Assembly: GCF_014050525.1 (NCBI RefSeq)
Contig: NZ_JACGAG010000001.1
Coordinates: 72,501-136,500, forward strand
Origin: Clostridium sp. cel8
GTDB taxonomy: Bacteria; Bacillota; Clostridia; Clostridiales; Clostridiaceae
DNA: 64,000 nucleotides
Direction of reading: 5' to 3'
Numbering within the stretch: the first letter of the stretch is position 1; every line of letters starts with the position of its first letter. A model generated the notes under the pieces. That model saw only the letters and a program-made list of their open reading frames with translations. It did no database searches and was not told where the DNA came from. The position numbers and the translations under genes are program-made. Shown piece after piece: positions 26,841 through 33,789 of this stretch.

Positions 26841-27628
26841 TATTCACTCACCTCCTCATGCTTGGCACTTCCGCTTTTGAAGGCAGAGCTACCCGACAAT
26901 TTGGAGAGGAGAATTTTTCGTTCTGTTTTGTATTCTGGCCCGATAAATCCAAGTCTTAGAAGGAAACAACGGAAAGCGTACTTTTCATTCTCCACTGATT
27001 TCTCGGTCGAGTTGACGCGGGTCTGCTTCTTTGCCATTTCACAAAGTGCTGTTACAAAGTGGGTATAAGCCTTCACCTCCTCTGCGGAGCACTCACTCTG
27101 GAACCAAGGGAAGGTTATAAATTCCTCATTTATGATAATGGGAATAGAGTCAGTATCAAGTGCTTTCTTTATAAGGGTTTCTTTGCTTTCTACCAATCCT
27201 TTTAGGTTACCAAGTGCAGTTTCGCTAAAACCCTCCCTCGGCATTTGAATAATCAAACTAATAGCTTCTTCGGTTTCATTTGATTCGCTGTATACGGGAG
27301 GTTCTTCGTAATCACTATTTGGACTTACCCTACCCCCAAGAGCCGCTTCATTAGGAACTTGAATATTTTCAAGAACAGGCTCTGCTGCTGGAATTGGTGT
27401 GTCAAATTCTACTGTAACCGCCTTAAAGTCATGAAGGCCTAATAGATTATTAACCAGTTCAGAATTATCTGGTCCTCTGACTACCCCGTTTTTGTCAATA
27501 TTGTAGTCTGCCACTTCATATGCAAATGTAGGCGCTCCAAGATATCTTGCAGGAGCATTCAGTTTTTGGCTGATTGCATTGACTAGCTCTTTTCTTTTTG
27601 CTCCTGTGACATTATAGTTTATCTGCAT
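26840..27628 (-). CDS. Phage 'virulence-related' protein of unknown function sharing the amidoligase C-terminal module
   Basis: A 262-residue protein. The N-terminal domain (MQINYNVTGAKRKELVNAIS, APARYLGAPTFAYEV, NLLGLHDF) is found in phage proteins annotated only as virulence-related. The middle (about 95-150) is acidic and Pro-rich and looks disordered. A helical region follows (EFITFPWFQSECSAEEVKAY). The last 50 residues contain VENEKYAFRCFLLRLGFIG and a later KLSGSSAF, nearly matching the C-terminus of the amidoligase. No catalytic residues are apparent in the N-terminal part. It is best described as an amidoligase partner, target or adaptor; which of these cannot be told from sequence. 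Confidence 0.7.
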   Translation of the reverse strand: MQINYNVTGAKRKELVNAISQKLNAPARYLGAPTFAYEVADYNIDKNGVVRGPDNSELVNNLLGLHDFKAVTVEFDTPIPAAEPVLENIQVPNEAALGGRVSPNSDYEEPPVYSESNETEEAISLIIQMPREGFSETALGNLKGLVESKETLIKKALDTDSIPIIINEEFITFPWFQSECSAEEVKAYTHFVTALCEMAKKQTRVNSTEKSVENEKYAFRCFLLRLGFIGPEYKTERKILLSKLSGSSAFKSGSAKHEEVSE

Positions 27629-27652
27629 TTTTTATACCGCCTTTCTATTTTC

Positions 27653-27691
27653 GGTACATACATATATCACTCTAAAGGCTGTTAATATCAA
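27653..27691 (-). promoter_or_regulatory. Promoter-like repeat ahead of the 262-residue partner gene
   Basis: TTGATA (27686-27691), 17 bp, GATATA (27663-27668) on the minus strand, with extended -10 TGATATATG as the alternative. It shares AGCCTTTAGAGTGATATATG and following bases with the element ahead of the amidoligase. Confidence 0.5.
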
Positions 27692-27729
27692 GTCATTTAG
27701 AGCATCTTTCTGTAGAAAATACTGTTCCA

Positions 27730-28971
27730 TTAATCGGCGGTAGCAACGTCTGGCAGGTCACAATATCTTATTTTCGAACCATCTCTTAAAAGAAACACAC
27801 CGTCTGAGTTTCCAACTTGCTCAATATACCTTTTCACAATAACATCACAGTACTTTTCATCCAGTTCAATGGTGTAGCAGATTCTATCTGTCTGCTCACA
27901 GGCAATCAGTGTGCTTCCTGAACCACCAAAAGGATCAAGCACGATACAATTAGAAAGGCTTGAATTCAAAATAGGGTAGGCCACAAGTGCAACTGGCTTC
28001 ATCGTAGGATGATCACTGTTTTTCTTCGGTTTCTCAAATTCCCAGATGGTGGTCTGCTTTCTATCGGAATACCAGTTATGCTTGCCTTTCTTTTTCCACC
28101 CAAAGAGAATAGGTTCATGCTGCCATTGATAAGGGGAGCGACCGAGAACAAGGGACTGCTTTTTCCAAATACAAGTACCAGAAAGATAAAATCCTGCATC
28201 GGAGAATGCTCTTCTAAAATTGAGTCCTTCGGTATCCGCATGGAATACATAAATAGAAGCGTCCTTTGCCATCGCTGCTTCGGTGTTCTGAAATGCTGCA
28301 AGCAGGAAATCGTAGAACGCTTCGTTAGCCATATTGTCATTTTTGATTTTTCCAGCAGTGCCTTCATAGTTAACATTATATGGAGGGTCCGTAACTACCA
28401 AATTAGCAGTTTTCCCATCCATCAAGACATCAAAGGTGTCTTTCTTTGTACTGTCTCCGCAGACTAATCGATGCTGTCCAAGTAGCCAAATATCCCCTAA
28501 ATGCGAAACAGCGGGCTTTTTCAGCTCGCTGTCTACATCGAAATCATCTTCTTTTATATTATCCTTAAGGGAATCCTTGAAAAGATCGTCCAACTCTCCT
28601 GGGTCAAAACCTGTCAAAGACACATCAAAGTCTGAAGCATTTAAGTCCGTGATGAGAAGTGCTAATTTGTCTTTATCCCAATCACCACTTATTTTATTTA
28701 GTGCAATGTTCAGCGCCTTCTCCTTTTGCTCATCCATTTCAACAACTACGCATTCTATCTCCTCCATGCCCATACTCAGCAGGATTTTCAAACGCTGATG
28801 ACCTCCGATGACTCTGCCTGTGGTCTTATTCCATATTACGGGTTCTACATATCCAAACTCCTCAAGGGAGCGTTTAAGTTTCTCATATTCCGGATCACCC
28901 GGTTTTAAATCCTTCCTTGGGTTATATTCAGCGGGGATGAGTTGTTTAGTTTTTATCTTCTCTATCAACAT
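27730..28971 (-). CDS. ParB-like domain plus DNA methyltransferase (beta-class arrangement)
   Basis: About 413 residues from the ATG at 28971, which follows GGCGGTGG; it overlaps the metK stop by 26 bp. Residues 1-95 are a ParB-type nuclease/NTPase-like domain (IPAEYNPRKDLKPGD, RVIGGHQRLKILLSMG). The remainder is an N4/N6-type methyltransferase, with the catalytic VVTDPPYNVNY near residue 200 preceding the SAM-binding VLDPFGGSGSTLIACE near 355, so the beta order. It modifies DNA, probably phage DNA against host restriction. The recognition sequence is not readable. Pairing with a SAM synthetase in the next gene is notable. Confidence 0.9.
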   Translation of the reverse strand: MLIEKIKTKQLIPAEYNPRKDLKPGDPEYEKLKRSLEEFGYVEPVIWNKTTGRVIGGHQRLKILLSMGMEEIECVVVEMDEQKEKALNIALNKISGDWDKDKLALLITDLNASDFDVSLTGFDPGELDDLFKDSLKDNIKEDDFDVDSELKKPAVSHLGDIWLLGQHRLVCGDSTKKDTFDVLMDGKTANLVVTDPPYNVNYEGTAGKIKNDNMANEAFYDFLLAAFQNTEAAMAKDASIYVFHADTEGLNFRRAFSDAGFYLSGTCIWKKQSLVLGRSPYQWQHEPILFGWKKKGKHNWYSDRKQTTIWEFEKPKKNSDHPTMKPVALVAYPILNSSLSNCIVLDPFGGSGSTLIACEQTDRICYTIELDEKYCDVIVKRYIEQVGNSDGVFLLRDGSKIRYCDLPDVATAD

Positions 28972-30127
28972 ACTTTTCCACCGCCTTTCTAAATTCACTG
29001 TACTTATTTACATCCTCCCACGGGAATAGACAACTATTAAAGTGACCATAAACAGCTGTATCAGAGTAAATCACATTCCTTAGACGCAACTTCTCTATGA
29101 TTGCCGCAGGTCTTAAATTGAAAATCTCCTGTGCAGCAAGAGTTAATATTTCGTCAGAAACAATACCTGTGCCAAGAGTATTTACAGAAAAGGCTACAGG
29201 ATTTGCCTTACCAATGGCATAGGATATACTAACTTCACATCTCTTTGCATAACCACACCAGACGATATGCTTTGCAATGTACCGAGCCATATAGGCACCG
29301 CTTCGGTCAACTTTGGTGGGGTCTTTACCACTAAGTGCGCCACCTCCATGGGATGCAAGTCCTCCATAGGTATCAACCATAATTTTTCTACCAGTTAAGC
29401 CTGTATCGGCAGCGGGACCACCTTCGACAAATCTACCAGAGGGGTTAATGAGAATTTCTGTTTCATCATCAAATGGGAAGTCCTCAAAGCACTGCCATAG
29501 GACATTGTTAAGGATATCTGTCTTTAGTTCTTCCTGTGTTTTATTCTTATCATGCTGTACCGATATCACAATAGTCTTTATTCGCACTGGAGTGTCCCCT
29601 TCATATTCCACCGTCACCTGCGCTTTACCATCTGGGTGGATACCTTTTATCAGTTTCCCTTTTCGGCAATCATCCAGTCTCTTTACAATCCTGTGAGATA
29701 GTACAAGGGGTAGGGGAAGCATTTCTCCTGTTTCCTTTGTAGCATAGCCGTACACAGTTCCTTGGTCTCCAGCACCTATCGAACCATACTGTTCATTTAT
29801 TCCATTTCTTACTTCCAGTGCAGTATCCACGCCAGTTGCAATATCTACACTTTGTTTGTGTACAAATACATAAATCAAGAATTTAAGAGGGTTGTATCCA
29901 ATCTCTTTAAGGACATTCCTAACAATGTATCGGATGTCTATTTTCTCGCTGCAGGAGATTTCGCCCGCCACGATAATTTTCCCTTTGGTTGCCATTACCT
30001 CACAAGCGACACGTGATGCTTTATCTTTACGTAAACATGCTTCTAAAATGCTATCTGCTATGATGTCGCATAGTTTATCAGGATGTCCAGCACATACACT
30101 TTCAGCTGTTAAATATCTTTTACTCAT
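28946..30127 (-). CDS. metK: Prophage-encoded S-adenosylmethionine synthetase
   Basis: About 393 residues. It makes SAM from methionine and ATP. All signatures are present: ESVCAGHPDKLCD at the N-terminus (catalytic His15), IGAGDQGTVYGYA (ATP loop), and GGGALSGKDPTKVDRSGAY (phosphate loop). The ATG at 30127 follows GAGGAGATATGTA; the open frame extends 32 codons upstream without a site. It ends inside the start region of the methyltransferase gene, so the two are translated together. Within a prophage this points to a local SAM supply for DNA methylation or another SAM-consuming reaction. A normal host metK presumably exists elsewhere. Confidence 0.95.
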   Translation of the reverse strand: MSKRYLTAESVCAGHPDKLCDIIADSILEACLRKDKASRVACEVMATKGKIIVAGEISCSEKIDIRYIVRNVLKEIGYNPLKFLIYVFVHKQSVDIATGVDTALEVRNGINEQYGSIGAGDQGTVYGYATKETGEMLPLPLVLSHRIVKRLDDCRKGKLIKGIHPDGKAQVTVEYEGDTPVRIKTIVISVQHDKNKTQEELKTDILNNVLWQCFEDFPFDDETEILINPSGRFVEGGPAADTGLTGRKIMVDTYGGLASHGGGALSGKDPTKVDRSGAYMARYIAKHIVWCGYAKRCEVSISYAIGKANPVAFSVNTLGTGIVSDEILTLAAQEIFNLRPAAIIEKLRLRNVIYSDTAVYGHFNSCLFPWEDVNKYSEFRKAVEKYVDREDKN

Positions 30128-30144
30128 TACATATCTCCTCATCT

Positions 30145-30696
30145 TTATTTTCCTCTGCGGGCAGATAGCAGTCGCTCCATCACATCGTCCTGTGGGTTTA
30201 AACCAGAATACTCTGTAGCACAATTCTCTTTAACGATTTGATAAATCTCCATCCACAATCTGTTTGTCTGACTCATAAAGTTCTGACTCATAGCTACATA
30301 AGGACTTTGAATAGCATTGCCGGTAGTTGGATGCTTGGCAAGAAAGCCAAACTCAGTTACCGCCTCCTCACACTGTATCCATCTGGCCGCACTCATGGCA
30401 TATCGTTCTAGAAGCTGTGGGAGCACCAAATGGGCACAGCCTCGCTCCTCAAGCCATTTCCAAGTAATTTCATAAATCTCGCTGGCTACTAGGGTTTTCC
30501 CGTCCTTTTGCACCGCCGAGAGCATGGCCCTTGGCTTTGGCATTTCCTGCCCCTTTAAATCAGCGGTATTTTGGAAGTCGATAATTTCTAGCTTTCTCTT
30601 ACCTGGATTACCCTGTGCAATTTTATCAGCAAGTGGTTTCTTTTTTTGACCAGAGCCTATACGGGCACCGCCACGATTTGTTCCATCTTTGGCCAT
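30145..30696 (-). CDS. terS: Terminase small subunit, P27 family
   Basis: A 183-residue DNA-recognition subunit of the packaging motor. It has a basic N-terminus (NRGGARIGSGQKKKPLADKI, GNPGKRKL), then the helical P27-type core (YEITWKWLEERGCAHLVLPQ, LLERYAMSAARWIQCEEAV, NFMSQTNRLWMEIYQIVKEN). It lies downstream of the HNH gene and 17 bp upstream of metK. Its partner terL is 5.3 kb further on. Confidence 0.9.
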   Translation of the reverse strand: MAKDGTNRGGARIGSGQKKKPLADKIAQGNPGKRKLEIIDFQNTADLKGQEMPKPRAMLSAVQKDGKTLVASEIYEITWKWLEERGCAHLVLPQLLERYAMSAARWIQCEEAVTEFGFLAKHPTTGNAIQSPYVAMSQNFMSQTNRLWMEIYQIVKENCATEYSGLNPQDDVMERLLSARRGK

Positions 30697-30807
30697 TCAC
30701 TCACCTCTTTTCGTTGATGGGTCTATTACCCTGTTTGAAACCGCGAATTTTCACGCGTTACCCCACGCCCGTTACACAAATGAAAAGCTGTGGAGATTTG
30801 ACTCCCC
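30697..30807 (-). other. Candidate cos region between HNH nuclease and terS
   Basis: A 111-bp non-coding gap that is unusually G-rich for this window on the minus strand (GGGGGAGTCAAATCTCCAC directly after the HNH stop, then ACGGGCGTGGGGTAACGCGT and TTCGCGGTTTC). In many cos-type siphophages the DNA between the HNH gene and terS has this character and holds the cohesive-end site. The exact cut cannot be placed. Confidence 0.45.
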
Positions 30808-31167
30808 CTACCGGGTTCCCCAACGGTCTCCATCTCTTGCTGTGATAGCAGAGTGGCAAGGAGTACAAAGAGCCATCAGATTACTTCTATCGTGAGTCCC
30901 TCCTCTTGCAAGAGGAAGAATGTGATGTACCTCGGTTGCTGAGGTCAGCTTTCCTTGCCGTTTACACTCCTCGCAAAGAGGATGAGCCGCAATGTAGCGG
31001 TCACGTATTCTCTTCCATGCACGACCATATCGCTTACGAGTTACTGGATCGCGGTCATACTTTTCATACCGTGCAGCTTCCTTTTTAGCATGTTCTTCAC
31101 AAAAACGTCTGTCAGTCAGCTCTGGACAACCAGGGTAAGAGCATGGTCGCTTAGGTTTCCTTGGCAT
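30808..31167 (-). CDS. HNH endonuclease (packaging-associated)
   Basis: About 119 residues from the ATG at 31167, which follows AAAAGGAGGTGTAGT. Two zinc-binding pairs precede the core (PCSYPGCPELTDRRFCEEH). The HNH motif reads EVHHILPLARGGTHDRSNLM followed by CTPCH, with CEECKRQ as the other zinc knuckle half. Phage HNH proteins next to terS cooperate with terminase in cutting cos. The genome order HNH-terS supports that role. Confidence 0.92.
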   Translation of the reverse strand: MPRKPKRPCSYPGCPELTDRRFCEEHAKKEAARYEKYDRDPVTRKRYGRAWKRIRDRYIAAHPLCEECKRQGKLTSATEVHHILPLARGGTHDRSNLMALCTPCHSAITARDGDRWGTR

Positions 31168-31190
31168 ACTACACCTCCTTTTGCCCATAG

Positions 31191-31227
31191 AAAAAGCCCT
31201 CGCAGGAGAAATGCTCCCGTGAAGGCT
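31191..31227 (-). terminator. Intrinsic terminator after the DUF1492-type regulator
   Basis: Minus-strand AGCCTTCACGGGAG-CATTT-CTCCTGCGAGGGCT followed by TTTTC. It separates the early/middle transcript from the packaging genes. The 94 bp between it and the regulator stop hold TGTGCCAA repeats (31301-31317) but no clear gene. Confidence 0.78.
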
Positions 31228-31321
31228 TCTGTTTGCTAATATTCCATACTACCATTATATAACTTTCACTACGGACAAACAGTGTCATCGTATGCCAACC
31301 TGTGCCAAAGTGTGCCAACTT

Positions 31322-31732
31322 TTATTTAGGCACCTTTAAATGCTGCAAGGCTGATGAGTGAAGTCTATGCACAGTTCTCATAGAAACATTAAGGTTGACA
31401 CAGATTTCTTCCCAGTTAAGAAAGTTAATGTAGCGGTAGCGAAGAAGCAGCTTTTCATCCACGTTTTCCATCTGGTTAATCGCTTCACGAATATCTGACT
31501 TAAGCTTTATTAAACGTTCCACCTCTTGTTGTATCTGCTTCTCCAAATCTACTATTCTAATCACGTATTTTTCAAAAGGTGGATCAGTACTTTTTGTTTT
31601 ACTGACTTTTTCCTCAAGAACAGGAGATGAAACACTTCTTGAGAGTTCCCTTAGATTTTGCAACTCCTCAAGATCGGAATTAATCAGCTCATTTAAGCGA
31701 TAAGCTTGTTTCAAGAATTCCTTTGCCGTCAT
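31322..31732 (-). CDS. Sigma-region-4-like late regulator (DUF1492/ArpU type)
   Basis: A 136-residue protein. A long coiled-coil-like helix (residues 15-85, FEKYVIRIVDLEKQIQQEVE) is followed by a helix-turn-helix resembling sigma factor region 4: RYRYINFLNWEEICVNLNVS, MRTVHRLHSSALQHL. This layout matches DUF1492-type phage proteins, and by analogy ArpU, which switch on late genes. It lies at the border of replication and packaging genes, the classic location. The stop overlaps nothing; the start overlaps the preceding gene by 4 bp. Confidence 0.8.
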   Translation of the reverse strand: MTAKEFLKQAYRLNELINSDLEELQNLRELSRSVSSPVLEEKVSKTKSTDPPFEKYVIRIVDLEKQIQQEVERLIKLKSDIREAINQMENVDEKLLLRYRYINFLNWEEICVNLNVSMRTVHRLHSSALQHLKVPK

Positions 31733-31950
31733 CGCACCACCTCCTCATGTAGCTTTTTAATTAGCATATCAGGATCGAGGGATGTCAGGGTAGTGAAATA
31801 CCCGGAATGAAAGAAACGCTCAATCTCACGTTTCGTATATCTAGCAGAATCATTGCGAGGGTATTTTGCTAGTCTTTTCAGAGCAAAACGATAATCTTTG
31901 ACTGCCTGTAGAATAATGGCATTTGCCAGTTTTTCAAATGCATCCATCAT
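31729..31950 (-). CDS. Small phage protein of unknown function
   Basis: A 73-residue, mostly helical protein (AFEKLANAIILQAVKDYRFA, SARYTKREIERFFHSGYFT). ATGATG follows GGGGTGTTGT. It overlaps its neighbours by 4 bp on both sides, between the SNF2-like helicase and the late regulator. Proteins of this type recur at this spot in related prophages. No catalytic motif is seen. Confidence 0.65.
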   Translation of the reverse strand: MMDAFEKLANAIILQAVKDYRFALKRLAKYPRNDSARYTKREIERFFHSGYFTTLTSLDPDMLIKKLHEEVVR

Positions 31951-33308
31951 ACAACACCCCTCGCTTTCCCCAGATTTGCTTTGACAGCGTTAATAAGATC
32001 GGACTGTGTCTTTTCCTTTCGTTTCAAGGCTCTCATCACATCTTCATCAATCGTGCCTTTTGTAACAATGTGATGGATAACCACCGTTTCATTTTGTCCT
32101 TGTCTCCAAAGTCTTGCATTTGTTTGCTGATAGAGTTCTAGACTCCAGGTAAGACCAAACCAAATAAGTGTTGAACCACCACTTTGTAAATTGAGACCGT
32201 GTCCTGCTGATGCAGGATGGATAACCGCCACAGAAATATCACCGTTGTTCCAGTCCTTGATATCCTTGGATGTTTTAATTTCTCTAACATTAAATCTTGC
32301 TTTAATACGCTCTAAATCGTGATTATACCAATATGCAATAAGAACAGGTTTGCCGTTTGCACCTTCGATTAAATCTTCAAGAGCATCCAGCTTGCGGTCA
32401 TGGATAATATGAGTATTTTTATCATCATCATAGACAGCACCGTTTGCCATTTGAAGGAGTTTGCCCGAAAGGACTGCTGCATTCATGGCATCAATCTCCT
32501 CATTGGCAAGCTCAAGAACCATCTCTTCACGAAAGTGATCGTATACTGATTGTTCTTTATCATTTAGATACACCGACACTTCATTTATCACGCATTCTGG
32601 CATTTTTAGAAAATCAACCGACTTCATTGAAATGGTAATATCTGAAATTAGCCGATATATGGCATCTTCTGCCCCAGGTAACGGTTTATATGAAAATACA
32701 ATCTGCTGATTACGTTTATCTGGAGTAAAGAAGGAATTGCGGTAGTGAGTTATGTATCTGCCGAGTCTTTTACCCATGTCGAGAATACGAAACTCTGCCC
32801 ACAAATCCATTAACCCGTTACTGGATGGAGTACCTGTAAGACCCACGATACGTTTCGCCCTAGGTCTGACTTTTAGTAAACTCTTAAATCTTTTTGCTCC
32901 ATAAGACTTAAAAGATGACAATTCATCAATGACCACCATGTCATAATCAAAAGGAATGCCACTTTTGTTTACTAACCAGTCAACATTTTCTCTGTTTATA
33001 AGATAGACACTTGCTGGTTTCCTAAGAGCTGCTAACCGCTCCTGTTCTCTTCCAATAGCCACTGAATACTCCAGTCCTTTTAAATGCTCCCATTTGTTTA
33101 TCTCAGCTGGCCAAGTATCCCTTGCTACCCTTAGAGGGGCAATGACCAGAACCTTTCCAATTTCAAAACTATCAAGACATAAATCAAATATAGCAGTTAA
33201 AGTGATTACGCTTTTGCCAAGACCCATCTCTAAAAACACCGCTGCTATGGGATGCTCAAGTATGAAATTCGTAGCATATGTTTGATATTTATGAGGATTG
33301 TATTTCAT
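31947..33308 (-). CDS. SNF2-type DEAD-like helicase
   Basis: About 453 residues, superfamily 2. Motifs in order: FLEMGLGKSVIT (Walker A, near residue 30), VLVIAPLRVARDTW (Ia), MVVIDELSSFK (II, DELS rather than DEAH), VGLTGTPSSN (III), then the second RecA domain with PVLIAYWYNHDLERIKA, VIHPASAGHGLNLQ and QQTNARLWRQGQNETV (VI). Short phage SNF2 proteins act in replication or recombination. The ATG at 33308 follows GGAGGGATACTCT; the frame's earlier ATG lacks a site. It overlaps the VRR-NUC gene by 20 bp, so the two are coupled. Confidence 0.92.
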   Translation of the reverse strand: MKYNPHKYQTYATNFILEHPIAAVFLEMGLGKSVITLTAIFDLCLDSFEIGKVLVIAPLRVARDTWPAEINKWEHLKGLEYSVAIGREQERLAALRKPASVYLINRENVDWLVNKSGIPFDYDMVVIDELSSFKSYGAKRFKSLLKVRPRAKRIVGLTGTPSSNGLMDLWAEFRILDMGKRLGRYITHYRNSFFTPDKRNQQIVFSYKPLPGAEDAIYRLISDITISMKSVDFLKMPECVINEVSVYLNDKEQSVYDHFREEMVLELANEEIDAMNAAVLSGKLLQMANGAVYDDDKNTHIIHDRKLDALEDLIEGANGKPVLIAYWYNHDLERIKARFNVREIKTSKDIKDWNNGDISVAVIHPASAGHGLNLQSGGSTLIWFGLTWSLELYQQTNARLWRQGQNETVVIHHIVTKGTIDEDVMRALKRKEKTQSDLINAVKANLGKARGVV

Positions 33309-33570
33309 AGAGTATCCCTCCAATCTGCTCAACATCATCAATGACATAGCAGGTAAAGCCTAATTTTTGTAATTGCTTTATTCTTCTAATCTGTAGTGGA
33401 CGAGGTTTCTTTCTGGGAGCCTTTAATTCCACAAATGCCATCTTTCCAAGTGGTAAAAGCACTAGGCGGTCTGGCATCCCATCTAAACCTGGGCTAACAA
33501 ACTTTGCTGCAATGCCACCCATCTTTTTTACCTCAGCCACCAGTTTCTTTTCGATATACTTTTCAAGCAT
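33289..33570 (-). CDS. VRR-NUC domain nuclease
   Basis: About 93 residues from the ATG at 33570 after GGGAGGTATTT. The frame runs 28 codons upstream, but without a site and through the alternating purine-pyrimidine tract. The PD-(D/E)xK core is intact: SPGLDGMPDRLVLLP supplies the Asp and KMAFVELKAPRKKPRPLQ supplies E-x-K. Stand-alone VRR-NUC proteins cut branched DNA in phage replication or recombination. It is translationally coupled to the SNF2-like helicase. Confidence 0.9.
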   Translation of the reverse strand: MLEKYIEKKLVAEVKKMGGIAAKFVSPGLDGMPDRLVLLPLGKMAFVELKAPRKKPRPLQIRRIKQLQKLGFTCYVIDDVEQIGGILYEIQSS

Positions 33571-33789
33571 AAATACCTCCCATATAAAAAGGCTCGGAAC
33601 AAGAAAACAACTTTGACCCATTTTTCCTATACGCGCGCGTATGCGTGTATGCACAGGCTACACTTTCTTCTTTTTTACTATTTATAAATAAATAGGATAC
33701 TTCTTGTTCCACTTGTTCCGAACCGTAGATTTTCCTTTTGATTACTAGCTTCGGGGAAAGAACCAGTATGAGAACAAGGTAAGGTACAA
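33571..33789. other. Non-coding gap with an alternating purine-pyrimidine tract
   Basis: 219 bp between VapE and VRR-NUC. Positions 33628-33655 are 28 bp of unbroken pyrimidine-purine alternation, including a 14-bp palindrome centred on CGCGCG (33629-33642), a composition able to form Z-DNA. Several TTGTTCC or GGAACAAG words lie at 33595-33605 and 33703-33721 and continue inside the end of VapE. No gene is convincing here. Confidence 0.6.

Noticed and set aside
26840-27628. Calling the 262-residue protein a virulence factor
   Set aside because: The label used for such phage proteins has no support in the sequence; only its neighbourhood and shared C-terminal module are informative.
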